The notes under the pieces were generated by a model. The model was not told the origin of the DNA, searched no databases, and saw nothing but the letters and a program-made list of their open reading frames with translations. A program made the position numbers and the translations under genes. Below, piece after piece: positions 1-11,260 of a DNA stretch of 39,376 nt. Source of the DNA: Lysobacteraceae bacterium (GTDB lineage Bacteria; Pseudomonadota; Gammaproteobacteria; Xanthomonadales; Xanthomonadaceae); the NCBI GenBank assembly GCA_030681035.1, contig JAUXUI010000049.1, forward strand, positions 1-39,376, in the 5' to 3' direction. Position 1 is the stretch's first letter, and each line of letters starts with the position of its first letter.

Positions 1-66
1 CGCCGAGATTTCGATCGCCATCGCCATCTGGCACACTGCGTTCTGGATCGCCGTCACTGCTGTCAT
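1..66 (-). CDS. 5' end of an unidentified leftward gene (partial)
   Basis: Only the first 22 codons are in the window. On the minus strand an ATG at 66-64 opens a reading frame (MTAVTAIQNAV...) that runs off the left edge without a stop. It is preceded by a good Shine-Dalgarno sequence, GAGGAG about 8 bases upstream, which is the main reason to believe it. The peptide is too short to assign to a family. It could be a chance frame, but an SD this strong with nothing else downstream makes a real start more likely. Confidence 0.5.
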   Translation of the reverse strand, partial: MTAVTAIQNAVCQMAMAIEISA

Positions 67-787
67 TGCCGTATCTCCTCTTTTGTCGGATGGGGATCGC
101 AGTGTCGGCGATCCGCCTTCGGGCTCATAGGGTCTACGACTCGGGACTCGGGATTCGTGTTTGATGGGTTTCGCTGCGTTCTACCCATCCTACGGACTCG
201 GGACTCGAAGAGCTCAAAGCCCAACGGTCCGCAAAGGACGCCAAAGGCGCAAATAAAGGCCAATCTTGGTGTCGGTTCCGTCGAATCGCCGAGGAATGAA
301 ACGGAAAAGCAGGCTGGTAGCGCATGGCGACGGCATGGATGCAGGACGACTGCATGGATGCAGGAGGTAGAGCAACGCAGGAGCAGTTGCCGAATGCGCG
401 GGCCAAGTGCGACAACGCGCCGTAAAGCACGGCGAGCAGCGCAGGCAAGCGCAGGGTGAGGCGCCGGTGTTTGACCGAACGAGCCGCGTAGCGGCGACGT
501 GAAGGCGTGGCGAGCACAGCGAGCGATGTCGCGAAGCGACCGAACACATGGATGTGCGAGTTCGGCGCCGGCCTGCGGTTGCCGAGAAGCGCAGCGGATC
601 GGTGCGGCAGGAGCCGCACCGACGCGCGACCCGGCGCAAGGCATCGGGCCTTTTCCGCCGTGTGAGGGCCTCGCCGGCCTCAGGCCGGCGAATGGATCAA
701 CGCATGGCCACCAATTCCCGCATCCCACCCTTGACCGATCCTCCCCATCCCGCCATCCTCGCCACCTTCCCCGCAATCGGTTCATCC
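67..787. other. Long repeat-littered intergenic gap upstream of parE
   Basis: About 720 bases without a convincing gene. The overlapping frames here have no recognisable domain and are rich in Arg, Pro and Ala, as expected of chance frames in GC-rich DNA. The gap holds short repeated modules: GACTCGGGACTCG-like units near 136-150 and 194-208, a TGGGTTTCGCTGCG-type dispersed module near 165-190, and GCATGGATGCAGGA twice at 333-346 and 352-365. No clear sigma-70 promoter for parE could be picked out. It may contain decayed repeat elements. Confidence 0.6.
333..373. repeat. Tandem CATGGATG palindromic modules
   Basis: GCATGGATGCAGGA occurs twice, at 333-346 and 352-365, with a 19-base period. 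The second copy extends to CATGGATGCAGGAGGTAGAGC (353-373). A near-identical 21-base module with one mismatch lies at 19383-19403, just after tRNA-Ser. Another CACATGGATGTG lies near 544-555. In each, the bases flanking CATGGATG are complementary, so each can form a small stem. Confidence 0.7.
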
Positions 788-2698
788 ATGAGCAGCCGTT
801 ACGATTCTGCCGATATCGAAGTCCTGTCCGGCCTGGACCCGGTCAAACGCCGGCCCGGCATGTACACCGACACCACTCGCCCCAATCATCTTGCGCAGGA
901 GGTGGTGGACAACGCCGTGGACGAAGCGCTGGCCGGGCACGCCCGCAGCATCGAGGTGACGCTGTTCACCGACGGCAGTTGCGAGGTGATCGACGACGGC
1001 CGCGGCATGCCAGTCGATATCCATCCCGAGGAAGGCATTCCTGGCATCGAGTTGATCCTCACCCGGCTGCATGCCGGCGGCAAGTTCAGTGGCAAGAACT
1101 ACACGTTTTCCGGCGGCCTGCACGGCGTCGGCGTCAGCGTGGTCAATGCCCTTTCGACACGCGTTGAAGTGTTCATCCGCCGCAATGGCAACGAATACCG
1201 GATGGCGTTCCGCGATGGCTTCACCGATTCCACGCTCGACATTGTCGGCAGCGTGGGCAAGCGCAATACCGGAACCCGCCTTCGCTTCTGGCCTGACCCG
1301 AAATATTTCGACACCCCCAAGTTTGCCCTGCGCGCACTGCGCCATTTGCTGCGCGCCAAGGCGGTGCTCTGCGCCGGGCTGAAGGTGAGCCTGCTTGACG
1401 AGGCCAGCGGCGAGCGCGATGAGTGGTACTACGAAGATGGCCTGCCCGATTACCTGCGCAGCCAACTCACCAGCGCATCGCTGGGCCGCGAGTTGCTGCC
1501 GGCGGAGCTGTTCACCGGCGCCGTCGCACGCGACACCGAAGCGGTGGACTGGGCGCTGTGCTGGCTGCCTGAGGCCGATGGCGGTGAGATGGTGCAAGAG
1601 GCGTACGTCAATCTGATCCCGACCGCGCAGGGCGGCACCCATGTCAACGGCTTGCGCTCGGGGCTGACGCTGGCGCTGCGCGAGTTTTGCGAGTTCCGCA
1701 ACCTGTTGCCGCGTGGGGTCAAGCTGGCGCCGGAAGATGTCTGGGATCGGCTCGCTTACGTGCTCAGCGTCAAGTTGAGCGATCCGCAATTCAGCGGCCA
1801 GACCAAGGAGCGGCTAAGCTCACGGCAAGCTGCTGCGCTGGTGGAAAACGCGGTACACGATGCCTTTTCGCTGTGGCTCAACCAGCATGTCGAGCAGGGC
1901 GAGCGGATCGCGCAACTGGCGATCGAACGCGCCGCAGCACGGCTGAAAACCGAAAAGCAGATCGTGCGCAAACGCATTGTGCAGGGCCCAGCGCTGCCCG
2001 GCAAACTGGCTGATTGCAGTTCGCAGGACCTTTCACGCACCGAATTGTTTCTGGTCGAAGGCGACTCGGCTGGCGGTTCGGCCAAGCAGGCGCGCGACAA
2101 GGATTTCCAGGCGATCCTGCCGCTGCGCGGCAAGATACTGAACACCTGGGAGGTGGAAAGCAGCGGCGTGCTCGCCTCCAACGAAGTCCACGATCTCGCG
2201 GTGGCAATCGGTTGCGACCCGGGTTCGAGAGACATCTCGGGCCTGCGCTACGGCAAGGTCATCGTGCTTGCCGATGCCGACTCCGATGGCCTGCATATCG
2301 CTACCCTGCTGGCCGCGCTGTTCCTCAAGCACTTTCCGGCGCTGGTCGATGGCGGCCACATTTTCGTGGCAATGCCGCCACTGTTTCGCGTTGATGTCGG
2401 CAAGCAGGTGTTTTACGCACTCGACGAGGAAGAGAAGCGCCTGCTGCTGGATCGGATCGAGCGCGAAAAGATCAAGGGCCAGGTCAACGTCACCCGCTTC
2501 AAGGGGCTGGGTGAAATGAACCCGCCGCAGTTACGCGAATCGGCTATCCACCCCGATACCCGCCGCCTGGTGCAGCTCACCGTCGATGACGCCGGCCAAA
2601 CCGATGCGTTGATGGACATGCTGCTGAACAAAAAACGCGCCGGCGAACGTAAAACCTGGCTGGAAACCAAGGGCGATCTGGCAACGCTGGAAGTATGA
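788..2698 (+). CDS. parE: DNA topoisomerase IV subunit B (ParE)
   Basis: ATPase subunit of topoisomerase IV, which with ParC decatenates daughter chromosomes in the cytoplasm. The 636-residue length fits ParE rather than the longer GyrB. Visible motifs are the GHKL ATPase fold (EVVDNAVDEALAG, DDGRGMPV, GLHGVGVSVVNALS) in the first 130 residues, the transducer domain, then the TOPRIM region with VEGDSAGGSAKQ and PLRGKILN, and DADSDGLHI. I chose ATG 788 because the conserved start of the family (YDSADIEVLSGLDPV) follows at once. An in-frame extension back to 548 would be repeat-derived and Arg-rich. The Shine-Dalgarno site is weak. The gene's TGA overlaps the next gene's ATG, so the two are probably co-transcribed. 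Confidence 0.95.
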   Translation: MSSRYDSADIEVLSGLDPVKRRPGMYTDTTRPNHLAQEVVDNAVDEALAGHARSIEVTLFTDGSCEVIDDGRGMPVDIHPEEGIPGIELILTRLHAGGKFSGKNYTFSGGLHGVGVSVVNALSTRVEVFIRRNGNEYRMAFRDGFTDSTLDIVGSVGKRNTGTRLRFWPDPKYFDTPKFALRALRHLLRAKAVLCAGLKVSLLDEASGERDEWYYEDGLPDYLRSQLTSASLGRELLPAELFTGAVARDTEAVDWALCWLPEADGGEMVQEAYVNLIPTAQGGTHVNGLRSGLTLALREFCEFRNLLPRGVKLAPEDVWDRLAYVLSVKLSDPQFSGQTKERLSSRQAAALVENAVHDAFSLWLNQHVEQGERIAQLAIERAAARLKTEKQIVRKRIVQGPALPGKLADCSSQDLSRTELFLVEGDSAGGSAKQARDKDFQAILPLRGKILNTWEVESSGVLASNEVHDLAVAIGCDPGSRDISGLRYGKVIVLADADSDGLHIATLLAALFLKHFPALVDGGHIFVAMPPLFRVDVGKQVFYALDEEEKRLLLDRIEREKIKGQVNVTRFKGLGEMNPPQLRESAIHPDTRRLVQLTVDDAGQTDALMDMLLNKKRAGERKTWLETKGDLATLEV

Positions 2699-3321
2699 TT
2701 ATGGCCGTTGGAAGTAAAATTGCGCTCGCCCTCGCGCTGCTTTTAATGAATGCAGCGGGTGCGTATGCGACTAACGTTGTCGCGCTGCCAGCAGCCGCCC
2801 TCTACCGCGATGCAGATGTTGCCACCAGTGCATCGGCATCAAGCGAAGCCACACTCGACGCGCTGATCGCGCAAGAGCCCGGCAATATCGCGACGCTGGC
2901 ACAGCGCGGCCGTCTGCGCATGCGCGAAGGCCGTATGGAAGATGGCCAGTCCGATTTCGACGCCGCCATCGCGCTGGCTGACGCCGACAGCAGCGATGCG
3001 CGCTTGGTGTTGTGGACTTACGGCTGGGCTCAGCTGGAAGCCGGCAACCTGCCCGATGCCCTGCACAGTTGGCAAGAAGCCGAACGTCTGCATGGCGGCC
3101 ATCCATTCTGGGTTTCGTACAGTTTTGCAACTGTGCTGTGGTTGATGGATGAGCAGGAACTCGCCGTTGCCTACTACGATGCCGCAGTGAGTTCGTACCC
3201 GCAGCAGTGGGGCAATGCTGCTGCCGTTGCTCGCTCCTCGCTGGATTGGCAGCCGTTGCCCCGCGCTGCGATTGCCGATGTTTTTGCGGCTTGGCAAAGC
3301 CAGCAACCGGCATCACCCTGA
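2695..3321 (+). CDS. Exported TPR-repeat protein of unknown function
   Basis: A 208-residue protein that starts with a hydrophobic signal-peptide-like segment ([19 protein letters not shown]), so it is probably periplasmic. The rest is helical and Ala-rich with tetratricopeptide-like units, for example the stretches around [27 protein letters not shown] and the following [25 protein letters not shown] region. TPRs usually mediate protein-protein contacts; no catalytic motif is visible. Its ATG overlaps the parE stop (ATGA), with a second ATG two codons later (2701) as an alternative start. It lies between parE and purM. The function is unknown. Confidence 0.8.
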   Translation: MIMAVGSKIALALALLLMNAAGAYATNVVALPAAALYRDADVATSASASSEATLDALIAQEPGNIATLAQRGRLRMREGRMEDGQSDFDAAIALADADSSDARLVLWTYGWAQLEAGNLPDALHSWQEAERLHGGHPFWVSYSFATVLWLMDEQELAVAYYDAAVSSYPQQWGNAAAVARSSLDWQPLPRAAIADVFAAWQSQQPASP

Positions 3322-3378
3322 GCGAGGGCAGTTGGTCAAATCGCAATTGACCAGCAAATCGCGCCAGCGGCGAGCCTG

Positions 3379-3384
3379 TACAAT
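3379..3384 (+). promoter_or_regulatory. Possible -10 box for purM
   Basis: TACAAT lies 31 bases before the purM ATG, in the 94-base gap after the TPR gene. No matching -35 hexamer sits at 16-18 bases; the nearest TTGACC (3347-3352) is 26 bases away, which is too far. It is therefore only a weak candidate. Confidence 0.25.
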
Positions 3385-3415
3385 AACGATCCCGCAACCT
3401 GCCGCAGCCACGCCC

Positions 3416-4450
3416 ATGAGCGCGCCAACACCGCTGACCTACCGCGATGCCGGGGTCGATATCGACGCCGGCAATACCCTCGTCGAGCGCATCAAGCCGC
3501 TGGTCAAGCGCACTTTCCGCCCTGAGGTAATGGGTGGCTTGGGTGGTTTTGGCGCGCTGTTCAATCTCTCCGGCCGGTACCGTGAACCGATTCTGGTGTC
3601 CGGCACCGATGGCGTCGGCACCAAGCTCAAGCTGGCGCAAACGTTGGGCCGTCACACCCAGATCGGCATCGACCTGGTCGGCATGTGTGTCAACGATGTG
3701 CTGGTGCAAGGTGCTGAACCGCTGTTTTTCCTCGATTACTTCGCCACCGGCAAGCTTGATGTCGATACCGCTGTGGCGGTGGTGGGTGGCATCGCACAGG
3801 GCTGCGAACTCGCGGGCTGCGCGTTGATCGGCGGCGAAACCGCCGAGATGCCCGATATGTACCCGCCCGGCGAATACGATCTGGCCGGCTTTTGTGTAGG
3901 TGCTGTGGAAAAATCGGCACTGCTCGATGGCAGCCAGGTGCGCGCCGGTGACCGTATCATCGGCATTGCCTCCAGCGGCGCTCACGCCAATGGCTATTCG
4001 CTGATTCGTCGCATCGTCGAGCGCGCTGGCTCACCGTGGCAACAGACGATCGGCGACAGCACACTGGCCGATGCGCTGCTGGCACCGACCACGATTTACG
4101 TCAAGCCGATATTGTCGCTGCTGCGCGATTTTCCGCTGCACGCGATGGCCCACATCACCGGTGGTGGCCTGCAGGAAAACATCATCCGCGTGGTGCCCGA
4201 TGGCCTTGGCATCCGCATTGATGCCAGTACTTGGGCGCTACCACCGCTGTTCGATTGGTTGCAGCGCGAAGGCGCGGTTGCCAACAGCGAGATGTGGCGC
4301 ACCTTCAACTGCGGCATCGGCTTTACCGTGCTCGTCGCCGCCGACGATGAGCGGGCCATAACCCATGCGCTCGAACAGCACGGCTTGAATTGCTGGACCA
4401 TCGGTGAAGTGGTGAAATGCAGCGAATCCGAACGGGTGCGCATTGGCTGA
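3416..4450 (+). CDS. purM: Phosphoribosylformylglycinamidine cyclo-ligase (AIR synthetase)
   Basis: Converts FGAM plus ATP to aminoimidazole ribonucleotide, the fifth step of purine synthesis. At 344 residues it has normal family length. Characteristic motifs are [14 protein letters not shown] at the N-terminus, GFGALF, the substrate and nucleotide segment [33 protein letters not shown] and [14 protein letters not shown] chose ATG 3416 over the longer in-frame opening at 3215 because the family begins right before LTYRDAG and the extension would overlap the TPR gene. It overlaps purN by 8 bases, as in many proteobacteria, so the two are one transcript. The start follows a possible TACAAT -10 box at 3379. 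Confidence 0.96.
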   Translation: MSAPTPLTYRDAGVDIDAGNTLVERIKPLVKRTFRPEVMGGLGGFGALFNLSGRYREPILVSGTDGVGTKLKLAQTLGRHTQIGIDLVGMCVNDVLVQGAEPLFFLDYFATGKLDVDTAVAVVGGIAQGCELAGCALIGGETAEMPDMYPPGEYDLAGFCVGAVEKSALLDGSQVRAGDRIIGIASSGAHANGYSLIRRIVERAGSPWQQTIGDSTLADALLAPTTIYVKPILSLLRDFPLHAMAHITGGGLQENIIRVVPDGLGIRIDASTWALPPLFDWLQREGAVANSEMWRTFNCGIGFTVLVAADDERAITHALEQHGLNCWTIGEVVKCSESERVRIG

Positions 4451-5147
4451 TCGGGACATCCCCGCGTTTGCCGTCGGCGGCAGTGGGCAAACCCTGCGCA
4501 TTGTGGTGCTGGCCTCTGGCAACGGCAGCAATCTGCAGGCCCTGATCGACGCCATCGCCAGCAAGTCGCTGCCGGCGTGCATCGTCGCAGTATGCTCGGA
4601 CAAACCCGATTGCCTGGCGCTGCAACGGGCGCAACAGGCCGGCATTGCCACCTGGGCGCAGCGCCCGCGTGACTTCGCCAATCGCGAGGCATTCGACGAC
4701 GCGCTGTTCGCGCATATCGACACCCTTCAGCCGGCGCTCATCGTCTGTGCCGGATACATGAGGGTAATTTCCGCGACTGCGGCGCAACGTCACGTTGGCC
4801 AGATGATCAACCTGCATCCTTCCTTGTTGCCACGGCATCCCGGCCTGCACACCCATGCCCGTGCGCTGGAAGCGGGGGACCGTGAACACGGCGCATCGGT
4901 GCATCTGGTCACTGCCGAGCTTGATGCCGGGCCGGTCATTGCCCAGGCGCGGGTGCCGGTGCATGGGAACGATAGCGAAGATGCCCTGTCGCACCGGGTG
5001 CGCGCACGTGAGCATCCCCTGTTGCTTGGCGTGGTTGCCTTGTTCGCGGATCATCGACTGCGCACGGATGGCAATGCAATCACGTTTGATGGCCGACCAC
5101 TTGACTCCCCCCTGCAACTGGATTGCCATGACCAACTCCAACGTTGA
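4443..5147 (+). CDS. purN: Phosphoribosylglycinamide formyltransferase
   Basis: Transfers a formyl group from 10-formyl-tetrahydrofolate to GAR in purine synthesis. The N-terminal phosphate-binding loop [14 protein letters not shown], the folate-site [24 protein letters not shown] and [18 protein letters not shown], with the catalytic Asp, are all visible. The frame opens with TTG at 4443, inside the end of purM; no ATG is available before the conserved core. A shorter form from GTG near 4503 would leave almost no leader, so TTG is preferred but not proven. With 234 residues it is slightly longer than the usual 210-225. It is translationally coupled to purM. Confidence 0.93.
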   Translation: MADRDIPAFAVGGSGQTLRIVVLASGNGSNLQALIDAIASKSLPACIVAVCSDKPDCLALQRAQQAGIATWAQRPRDFANREAFDDALFAHIDTLQPALIVCAGYMRVISATAAQRHVGQMINLHPSLLPRHPGLHTHARALEAGDREHGASVHLVTAELDAGPVIAQARVPVHGNDSEDALSHRVRAREHPLLLGVVALFADHRLRTDGNAITFDGRPLDSPLQLDCHDQLQR

Positions 5148-6012
5148 ACACCCGTGCGTCCTGCGGTGGTTGCTCAGTGGCCTGCTGCTGATGGCACCGA
5201 TGGTGATCGTCGCGCAAACCGGTCACGATGAAACCAAAGCCGATGCCACACCGACGCCCGTGGCTGCCGCCGCCAATCTCAGCCCGGATGCAATCAAGGC
5301 CAACACGGCAACCACCCCGGCAACCAATGCCGCGTTGACGCCCACAGGCTACATCGCCGAATACGAATTGCTGCGCGACGGCAAAAAAGAAGGCCGGGCA
5401 ACGCGCCGTCTTGCCCCGCTCGGCGATGGCCGCTGGGAGCTGCACACCGAGATCAAGGGCACCAGCGGTATGGCCCGCTTTCTCGGCCTCCGAGTCGACG
5501 AACGTTCACAGGTCAGCTGGCGCGATGGCCGGGCCGAGACCGAGGGCTACACCTACCTGCAGAAGCTGGCGTTCAAGAAGCGCGAACGCTCGGTGAGCGT
5601 TGACCGTTCTGGCGGTCGGATCATCAGCCGCGACAGCCGCGACGACAACGCCGACCAGGTGCTGGCGCTGGCTGACGGCGTGCATGACCGCCAGTCTGCA
5701 AGCCTTGCCCTGGCCGACGACCTGGCCCGCGGCGCATCCGGCACCCTCGAATATGCCGTCGTGGGTCGGCACGCGATCAGCATCTGGCAATTCGAGGTCG
5801 GTGCTCAGGAGTCTGTCGACACCCCAGCCGGCCGCTTCGATGCGGTGCTGGCGACACGCATCCGCGACAACGAAGACGACAAAGTCACTCGCACCTGGTT
5901 TGCGCGCTTTCCCTTACCCGGCGCCCTCGGCATGCTGCCGGTGCGAATCGAGCAAACCGAACCCGGCGAGGATGACATCGTGATGCAGTTGCGCGCCATT
6001 ACCGCCAACTGA
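5128..6012 (+). CDS. DUF3108 family envelope protein
   Basis: A 294-residue protein with an N-terminal hydrophobic segment (CVLRWLLSGLLLMAPMVIVA) that should act as a signal peptide or anchor, then an Ala/Thr-rich linker, then a C-terminal domain of about 200 residues resembling DUF3108 (AEYELLRDGKKEGRATRRL, FDAVLATRIRDNEDDKVTRTWFA, LPVRIEQTEPGED). Members are found at the same place after purMN in xanthomonads; the biochemical role is not known. The ATG overlaps the end of purN by 20 bases, which suggests coupled translation. It is followed by an inverted repeat that probably ends the transcript. Confidence 0.82.
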   Translation: MTNSNVEHPCVLRWLLSGLLLMAPMVIVAQTGHDETKADATPTPVAAAANLSPDAIKANTATTPATNAALTPTGYIAEYELLRDGKKEGRATRRLAPLGDGRWELHTEIKGTSGMARFLGLRVDERSQVSWRDGRAETEGYTYLQKLAFKKRERSVSVDRSGGRIISRDSRDDNADQVLALADGVHDRQSASLALADDLARGASGTLEYAVVGRHAISIWQFEVGAQESVDTPAGRFDAVLATRIRDNEDDKVTRTWFARFPLPGALGMLPVRIEQTEPGEDDIVMQLRAITAN

Positions 6013-6034
6013 AGGCGCTGGCAGCCTGCGTTTT

Positions 6035-6104
6035 GTCGCCCACAGGGTGGGCTCCTACAGGTAAGCGTAACCGCTTTTTTGCAGGAGCCCACCCTGTGGG
6101 CGAC
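6035..6104. repeat. Inverted pair of dispersed repeats, bidirectional terminator candidate
   Basis: A unit beginning GTCGCCCACAGGGTGGGCTC (6035-6060) is followed after 22 bases by its reverse complement (6083-6104, 22 perfect pairs). It sits exactly between the convergent DUF3108 gene and murA. The same arms occur at 23027-23218 and 34409-34470. A strong hairpin with a short T-run in the loop could stop transcription from both sides. Confidence 0.8.
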
Positions 6105-6115
6105 CTGCCGGGCTG

Positions 6116-7683
<1,568 letters not shown>

Positions 7684-7779
7684 GAGCGATACCGATGGCA
7701 GCGACGCAGTGGGATACAATCGAACCGCAAATCTTAAAGCAAACAGCCCCGTACCGATACCTGGAATCCGCCTGACCCC

Positions 7780-8790
7780 ATGAATGCCCACGTGAAAGCC
7801 CGGCCCGCACAGCACGTCGAGGATGCCGCACTGGCAGCAAGCGGCGCCCGCGTCATCGAAATCGAGATTCAGGCACTGCAAATGATTCGTTCGCGAATCG
7901 ACAGCGAGTTTGCCAATGCCTGTCGATTGCTGCTGGCATGCCAAGGCCGGGTCATCTGCGTCGGCATGGGTAAATCCGGGCACATCGCCCGCAAAATCGC
8001 TGCAACGCTCGCATCCACTGGCACACCCGCCTATTTTGTTCACCCGGGCGAAGCCTGCCATGGCGACCTGGGCATGATCACCGACGCCGATGCAGTGTTG
8101 GTGCTGTCAAACTCGGGTGAAACCGAAGAAGTGCTGAGCATCCTGCCGATGCTCAAGCGGCAGGGTAATGTGGTGGTGGCCATGACCGGCCGGCCGCAAT
8201 CCACATTGGCACGACACGCCGCCGTACACCTGGATGTCAGCGTACCAGCGGAAGCCTGCCCACTCGGCCTGGCGCCGACCGCCAGCACCACCGCCGCTCT
8301 GGCCATGGGCGACGCTCTGGCTGTAACCCTGCTCGACGCCCGCGGTTTTACCAGTGATGATTTCGCTCGCTCACATCCGGCGGGCTGCCTTGGCCGGCAA
8401 TTGTTGCTGCATATCCACGACGTGATGCATCGCGGCGACGATATCCCCTGCGTACGCTCAGGAGCGACACTGAGCCACACTCTGGTCGAAATGAGCCACA
8501 AGCGGCTCGGCCTGAGCGCCGTGGTCGACGCGGACAATCGTCTGCTCGGGGTATTTACCGACGGTGACTTGCGCCGCGCCCTGGACGACAGCGCCGTTGA
8601 CCTGCGTGCCACGACCATCGACCAGCTCATGACCCGCGATGCCAAGACCATCGGCCCGGAACGACTCGCCAGCGAGGCCGCGCATCTGATGGAAACCCAC
8701 AAGATCAGTGCCCTGCTGGTGGTCGATGGTGAACAAAAAGTCGTCGGCGCGCTGAATATTCACGACTTGTTGCGCGCGCGTGTTGTTTGA
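7780..8790 (+). CDS. kdsD: D-arabinose 5-phosphate isomerase
   Basis: Interconverts ribulose 5-phosphate and arabinose 5-phosphate for Kdo, the inner sugar of LPS. The 336 residues contain an N-terminal SIS sugar-isomerase domain (VICVGMGKSGHIARKIAATLASTG, FVHPGEACHGDLGMI, VLVLSNSGETEEVLSIL) and two C-terminal CBS repeats (from about residue 210, ending KVVGALNIHDLLRARVV). This is the full-length, CBS-containing form. ATG 7780 is the first good start. It opens the kds-lpt-rpoN gene run and is divergent from ibaG. A TACAAT at 7715-7720 could be part of its promoter, but no -35 is convincing. Confidence 0.95.
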   Translation: MNAHVKARPAQHVEDAALAASGARVIEIEIQALQMIRSRIDSEFANACRLLLACQGRVICVGMGKSGHIARKIAATLASTGTPAYFVHPGEACHGDLGMITDADAVLVLSNSGETEEVLSILPMLKRQGNVVVAMTGRPQSTLARHAAVHLDVSVPAEACPLGLAPTASTTAALAMGDALAVTLLDARGFTSDDFARSHPAGCLGRQLLLHIHDVMHRGDDIPCVRSGATLSHTLVEMSHKRLGLSAVVDADNRLLGVFTDGDLRRALDDSAVDLRATTIDQLMTRDAKTIGPERLASEAAHLMETHKISALLVVDGEQKVVGALNIHDLLRARVV

Positions 8791-8818
8791 TCGGCACACA
8801 CGAGAACCGTTCCCGGAC

Positions 8819-9373
8819 ATGACTGCAAATTACCCGCCCAACCTTACCGAATCGCTGCTGCAACGGGCGCGTGGCGTGCGGCTGGCCGCGTTCGATGTTG
8901 ATGGCACCCTGACCGATGGCCGTCTGCACTACGGCCAGAACGGCGCCGAGGCCAAGGCCTTCCACGCCCATGATGGCCTTGGCCTGAAACTGCTGGCGCA
9001 AACCGGGATCAGCATCGCCCTGATCACCGCGCGCAACAGTCCGATTGTGGCCGCGCGTGCCGCCGAATTGGGGATCACCCTGGTTTTTCAGGGCGTTCAC
9101 GACAAAGCGGAGTGTCTTCGTGCCTTGTGTACCGAGCAGGGCCTGCTGACCGAACAAGCGGCATTCATGGGCGATGACCTGCCCGATCTCGGCGCGCTGT
9201 GCCTGAGCGGCCTCGCTGCCGGCCCGGCCAATGCCCATGCGCTGCTGCGCCCGTACCTGCACTGGCGCGCTGATCGCGCGGGTGGCGATGGCGCCGCACG
9301 CGAGCTGTGTGATCTGATCCTGCACGCCCAAGGACAAATCGAGCGTATCGTGGCGCGGTTTGCGCCCGCATGA
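8819..9373 (+). CDS. kdsC: 3-deoxy-D-manno-octulosonate 8-phosphate phosphatase
   Basis: HAD-superfamily phosphatase that removes phosphate from Kdo 8-phosphate. The HAD nucleophile motif AFDVDGTLTDGRL places the catalytic aspartates at about residues 26 and 28. The second motif ALITARNSP and the third motif FMGDDLPDL follow. I use ATG 8819 (184 residues, the usual length). A GTG at 8780 that overlaps the kdsD stop would add 13 residues and is the alternative. No strong Shine-Dalgarno site decides between them. Its TGA overlaps the lptC ATG (ATGA). Confidence 0.94.
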   Translation: MTANYPPNLTESLLQRARGVRLAAFDVDGTLTDGRLHYGQNGAEAKAFHAHDGLGLKLLAQTGISIALITARNSPIVAARAAELGITLVFQGVHDKAECLRALCTEQGLLTEQAAFMGDDLPDLGALCLSGLAAGPANAHALLRPYLHWRADRAGGDGAARELCDLILHAQGQIERIVARFAPA

Positions 9374-9927
9374 TCATGCGCAACCTCGCCACCCTGGTGT
9401 TGCTGGCTGCCGCCATATTGACCAGTTGGCTGGCTTGGCAATTACGGCCCCAGCCTGCCCCTGATGTTCCTGGCCCGCCACGCTCGGATTACTCGCTCGA
9501 CCAATATGAACTGGTCGTGCTCGACGAGCTTGGCGAGGAATCCTTTACCGTACACGGGCCAATTTTGAGCCGCGACCCCAACACCAGTGAGTGGTTCTTG
9601 AACCAACCCCGGTTCAGCTTTCCCACCGCTGGCAGCGAACCGTGGCTTGCGCAGTCGCAAAGCGGCTGGGTGAGCGCGCATGCGGATGAAATCCGCCTGC
9701 AACGTGATGTCCAAATTCTTGGGCCGATACAACCCAACGGTGAGCGCGCGCGCCTGATCACAGCGGCGATCGCCATATTTCCAAGTCAGAACCTCGCGCG
9801 CAGTACAGATTCCGTGACCATCACCCAAGGCGGCTCTATACTGCGAGGCCAGGGCATGGAAACCAATTTCCAGACCCACCAGTTCACGCTTTTCTCCGAG
9901 GTGCGAGCACGTTATGAAGCCCATTGA
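9370..9927 (+). CDS. lptC: LPS export system protein LptC
   Basis: Bitopic inner-membrane protein that receives LPS from LptBFG and passes it to LptA. The 185 residues start with a single hydrophobic segment (LATLVLLAAAILTSWLAWQL), followed by a beta-rich periplasmic domain (for example SWFLNQP-like strand FLNQPRFSFPTAGSEPW, then RLQRDVQILGPI), which is the OstA-like fold expected. Two in-frame ATGs (9370 and 9376) are available; the first overlaps the kdsC stop. Sequence conservation in LptC is low in general, so position between kdsC and lptA adds weight. It overlaps lptA by 14 bases. Confidence 0.9.
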   Translation: MIMRNLATLVLLAAAILTSWLAWQLRPQPAPDVPGPPRSDYSLDQYELVVLDELGEESFTVHGPILSRDPNTSEWFLNQPRFSFPTAGSEPWLAQSQSGWVSAHADEIRLQRDVQILGPIQPNGERARLITAAIAIFPSQNLARSTDSVTITQGGSILRGQGMETNFQTHQFTLFSEVRARYEAH

Positions 9928-10474
9928 CGAAACCCCGACACCGTATCCGCACGCCCGCCGTCTTCCGGTCATGCGTATCCTGTCACTCGCCGTACTGGCG
10001 CTCGCGCTGATCAGCGGCGAAGCCGCCGCTCGCAAATCCGATCGTGATTTGCCGCTGGACATCGAGGCCGATGCGCTTGACGGCACGCTGGATGAAGACG
10101 GTACCGCCAACCTCAAGGGCAATGTCCACATCACCCAAGGCACGATGGATGTACACGCGGATCTCGCCACCATCACCCGTGTTGCCGGCGACTTCAATCG
10201 CGTCGTGTTTCAGGGCAACCCGGCAAAACTCAATCAGATCAACGATGATGGTACGCAGATGCGGGCCCAGGCGCAGCGCATCGATTACAACGTGGATATC
10301 GACATCGTGGTGCTTACCGGCGCCGTGGTGGTGGAGCAGGAACGCGGCACCCTGCGCGGTGAGCGGGTAACCTACAATCTCACCAGCGGCGAACTCGACA
10401 GCGGCGGCAATGGTGGCCGCATTCAGATGAAAATTCTCCCGAAAGCAAAGACCGCAAGCAAGGAAGGTGGCTGA
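9914..10474 (+). CDS. lptA: Periplasmic LPS transport protein LptA
   Basis: Forms the periplasmic bridge that carries LPS from LptC to LptD. After the hydrophobic stretch [20 protein letters not shown] the mature part has the OstA/LptA signature strands ([32 protein letters not shown], then [36 protein letters not shown]). The frame opens at ATG 9914 inside lptC. A second ATG at 9971 would begin directly with the classical signal peptide and may be the true start, with the 19 upstream codons untranslated or forming an extended n-region. Its stop overlaps lptB (TGATG). Confidence 0.93.
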   Translation: MKPIDETPTPYPHARRLPVMRILSLAVLALALISGEAAARKSDRDLPLDIEADALDGTLDEDGTANLKGNVHITQGTMDVHADLATITRVAGDFNRVVFQGNPAKLNQINDDGTQMRAQAQRIDYNVDIDIVVLTGAVVVEQERGTLRGERVTYNLTSGELDSGGNGGRIQMKILPKAKTASKEGG

Positions 10475-11193
10475 TGCTGGTCGCGCAAGGACTGCGCAAG
10501 CGCTACCGCTCGCGCGAGGTGGTACACGACTTCGGCCTCAGCCTGGATGCTGGGGAAATCGTCGGCTTGCTTGGCCCCAACGGCGCTGGCAAAACCACTT
10601 GCTTCTACATGATTGTCGGGCTGGTGCGCGCCGATGGCGGCGAGATCATACTGGATGGCCGCGACATCACAGCGCTGCCAATGCATTTACGGGCGCGCCT
10701 TGGCCTCGGCTATCTGCCGCAGGAACCCTCGGTGTTCCGCAAGCTCAGCGTCGCCGACAACGTACGTGCGGTGCTGGAGTTGCGCAAAGACCTCGATACC
10801 GCCGGCCGCGAACGTGAACTGGCCGATCTGCTCGATGAATTGCAGGTATCGCATGTCGCCGACCAGATGGGCGCCAGCCTGTCGGGTGGTGAGCGCCGCC
10901 GGGTGGAAATCGCGCGGGCGCTGGCGGCAAAACCACGGCTGATCCTGCTCGACGAGCCATTCGCCGGTGTCGATCCGATTTCGGTCGGCGAAATCCAGCG
11001 CATCATCCGTCATCTCAAAGCACGCGGGGTCGGGGTTCTGATTACCGACCACAATGTGCGCGAAACGCTCGGCATTTGCGATCGTGCCTACATTCTCAAT
11101 GCCGGCGGCGTACTGACCCAAGGGACCCCGGAAGCAGTACTGGCCAATGCCGACGTGCGCCGCGTTTATCTGGGCGACAGCTTCCGCTTGTAA
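10474..11193 (+). CDS. lptB: LPS export ABC transporter ATPase LptB
   Basis: Cytoplasmic ATPase of the LptBFG extractor, driving LPS out of the inner membrane. The 239 residues carry Walker A GPNGAGKT (residues 34-41), the Q-loop [14 protein letters not shown], the signature [15 protein letters not shown], Walker [14 protein letters not shown] and the switch His in [13 protein letters not shown] 10474 shares one base with the lptA stop, so translation is coupled. lptF and lptG are not in the window, as usual. It is followed after 67 bases by rpoN, the conserved order in gammaproteobacteria. Confidence 0.97.
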   Translation: MLVAQGLRKRYRSREVVHDFGLSLDAGEIVGLLGPNGAGKTTCFYMIVGLVRADGGEIILDGRDITALPMHLRARLGLGYLPQEPSVFRKLSVADNVRAVLELRKDLDTAGRERELADLLDELQVSHVADQMGASLSGGERRRVEIARALAAKPRLILLDEPFAGVDPISVGEIQRIIRHLKARGVGVLITDHNVRETLGICDRAYILNAGGVLTQGTPEAVLANADVRRVYLGDSFRL

Positions 11194-11260
11194 GCGGCCG
11201 GCCTGCCAGTGGTGACGAAGATGCCGCCCGGTAGATGGCCCTGACCTGTACCATCAACGC

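Noticed and set aside
63-785. 240-residue minus-strand frame upstream of parE
   Set aside because: It covers repeat modules, has no domain, and conflicts with the better-supported start at 66.
3347-3384. Full sigma-70 promoter for purM
   Set aside because: TTGACC and TACAAT are 26 bases apart, too far for sigma-70; only the -10 is kept as a weak candidate.
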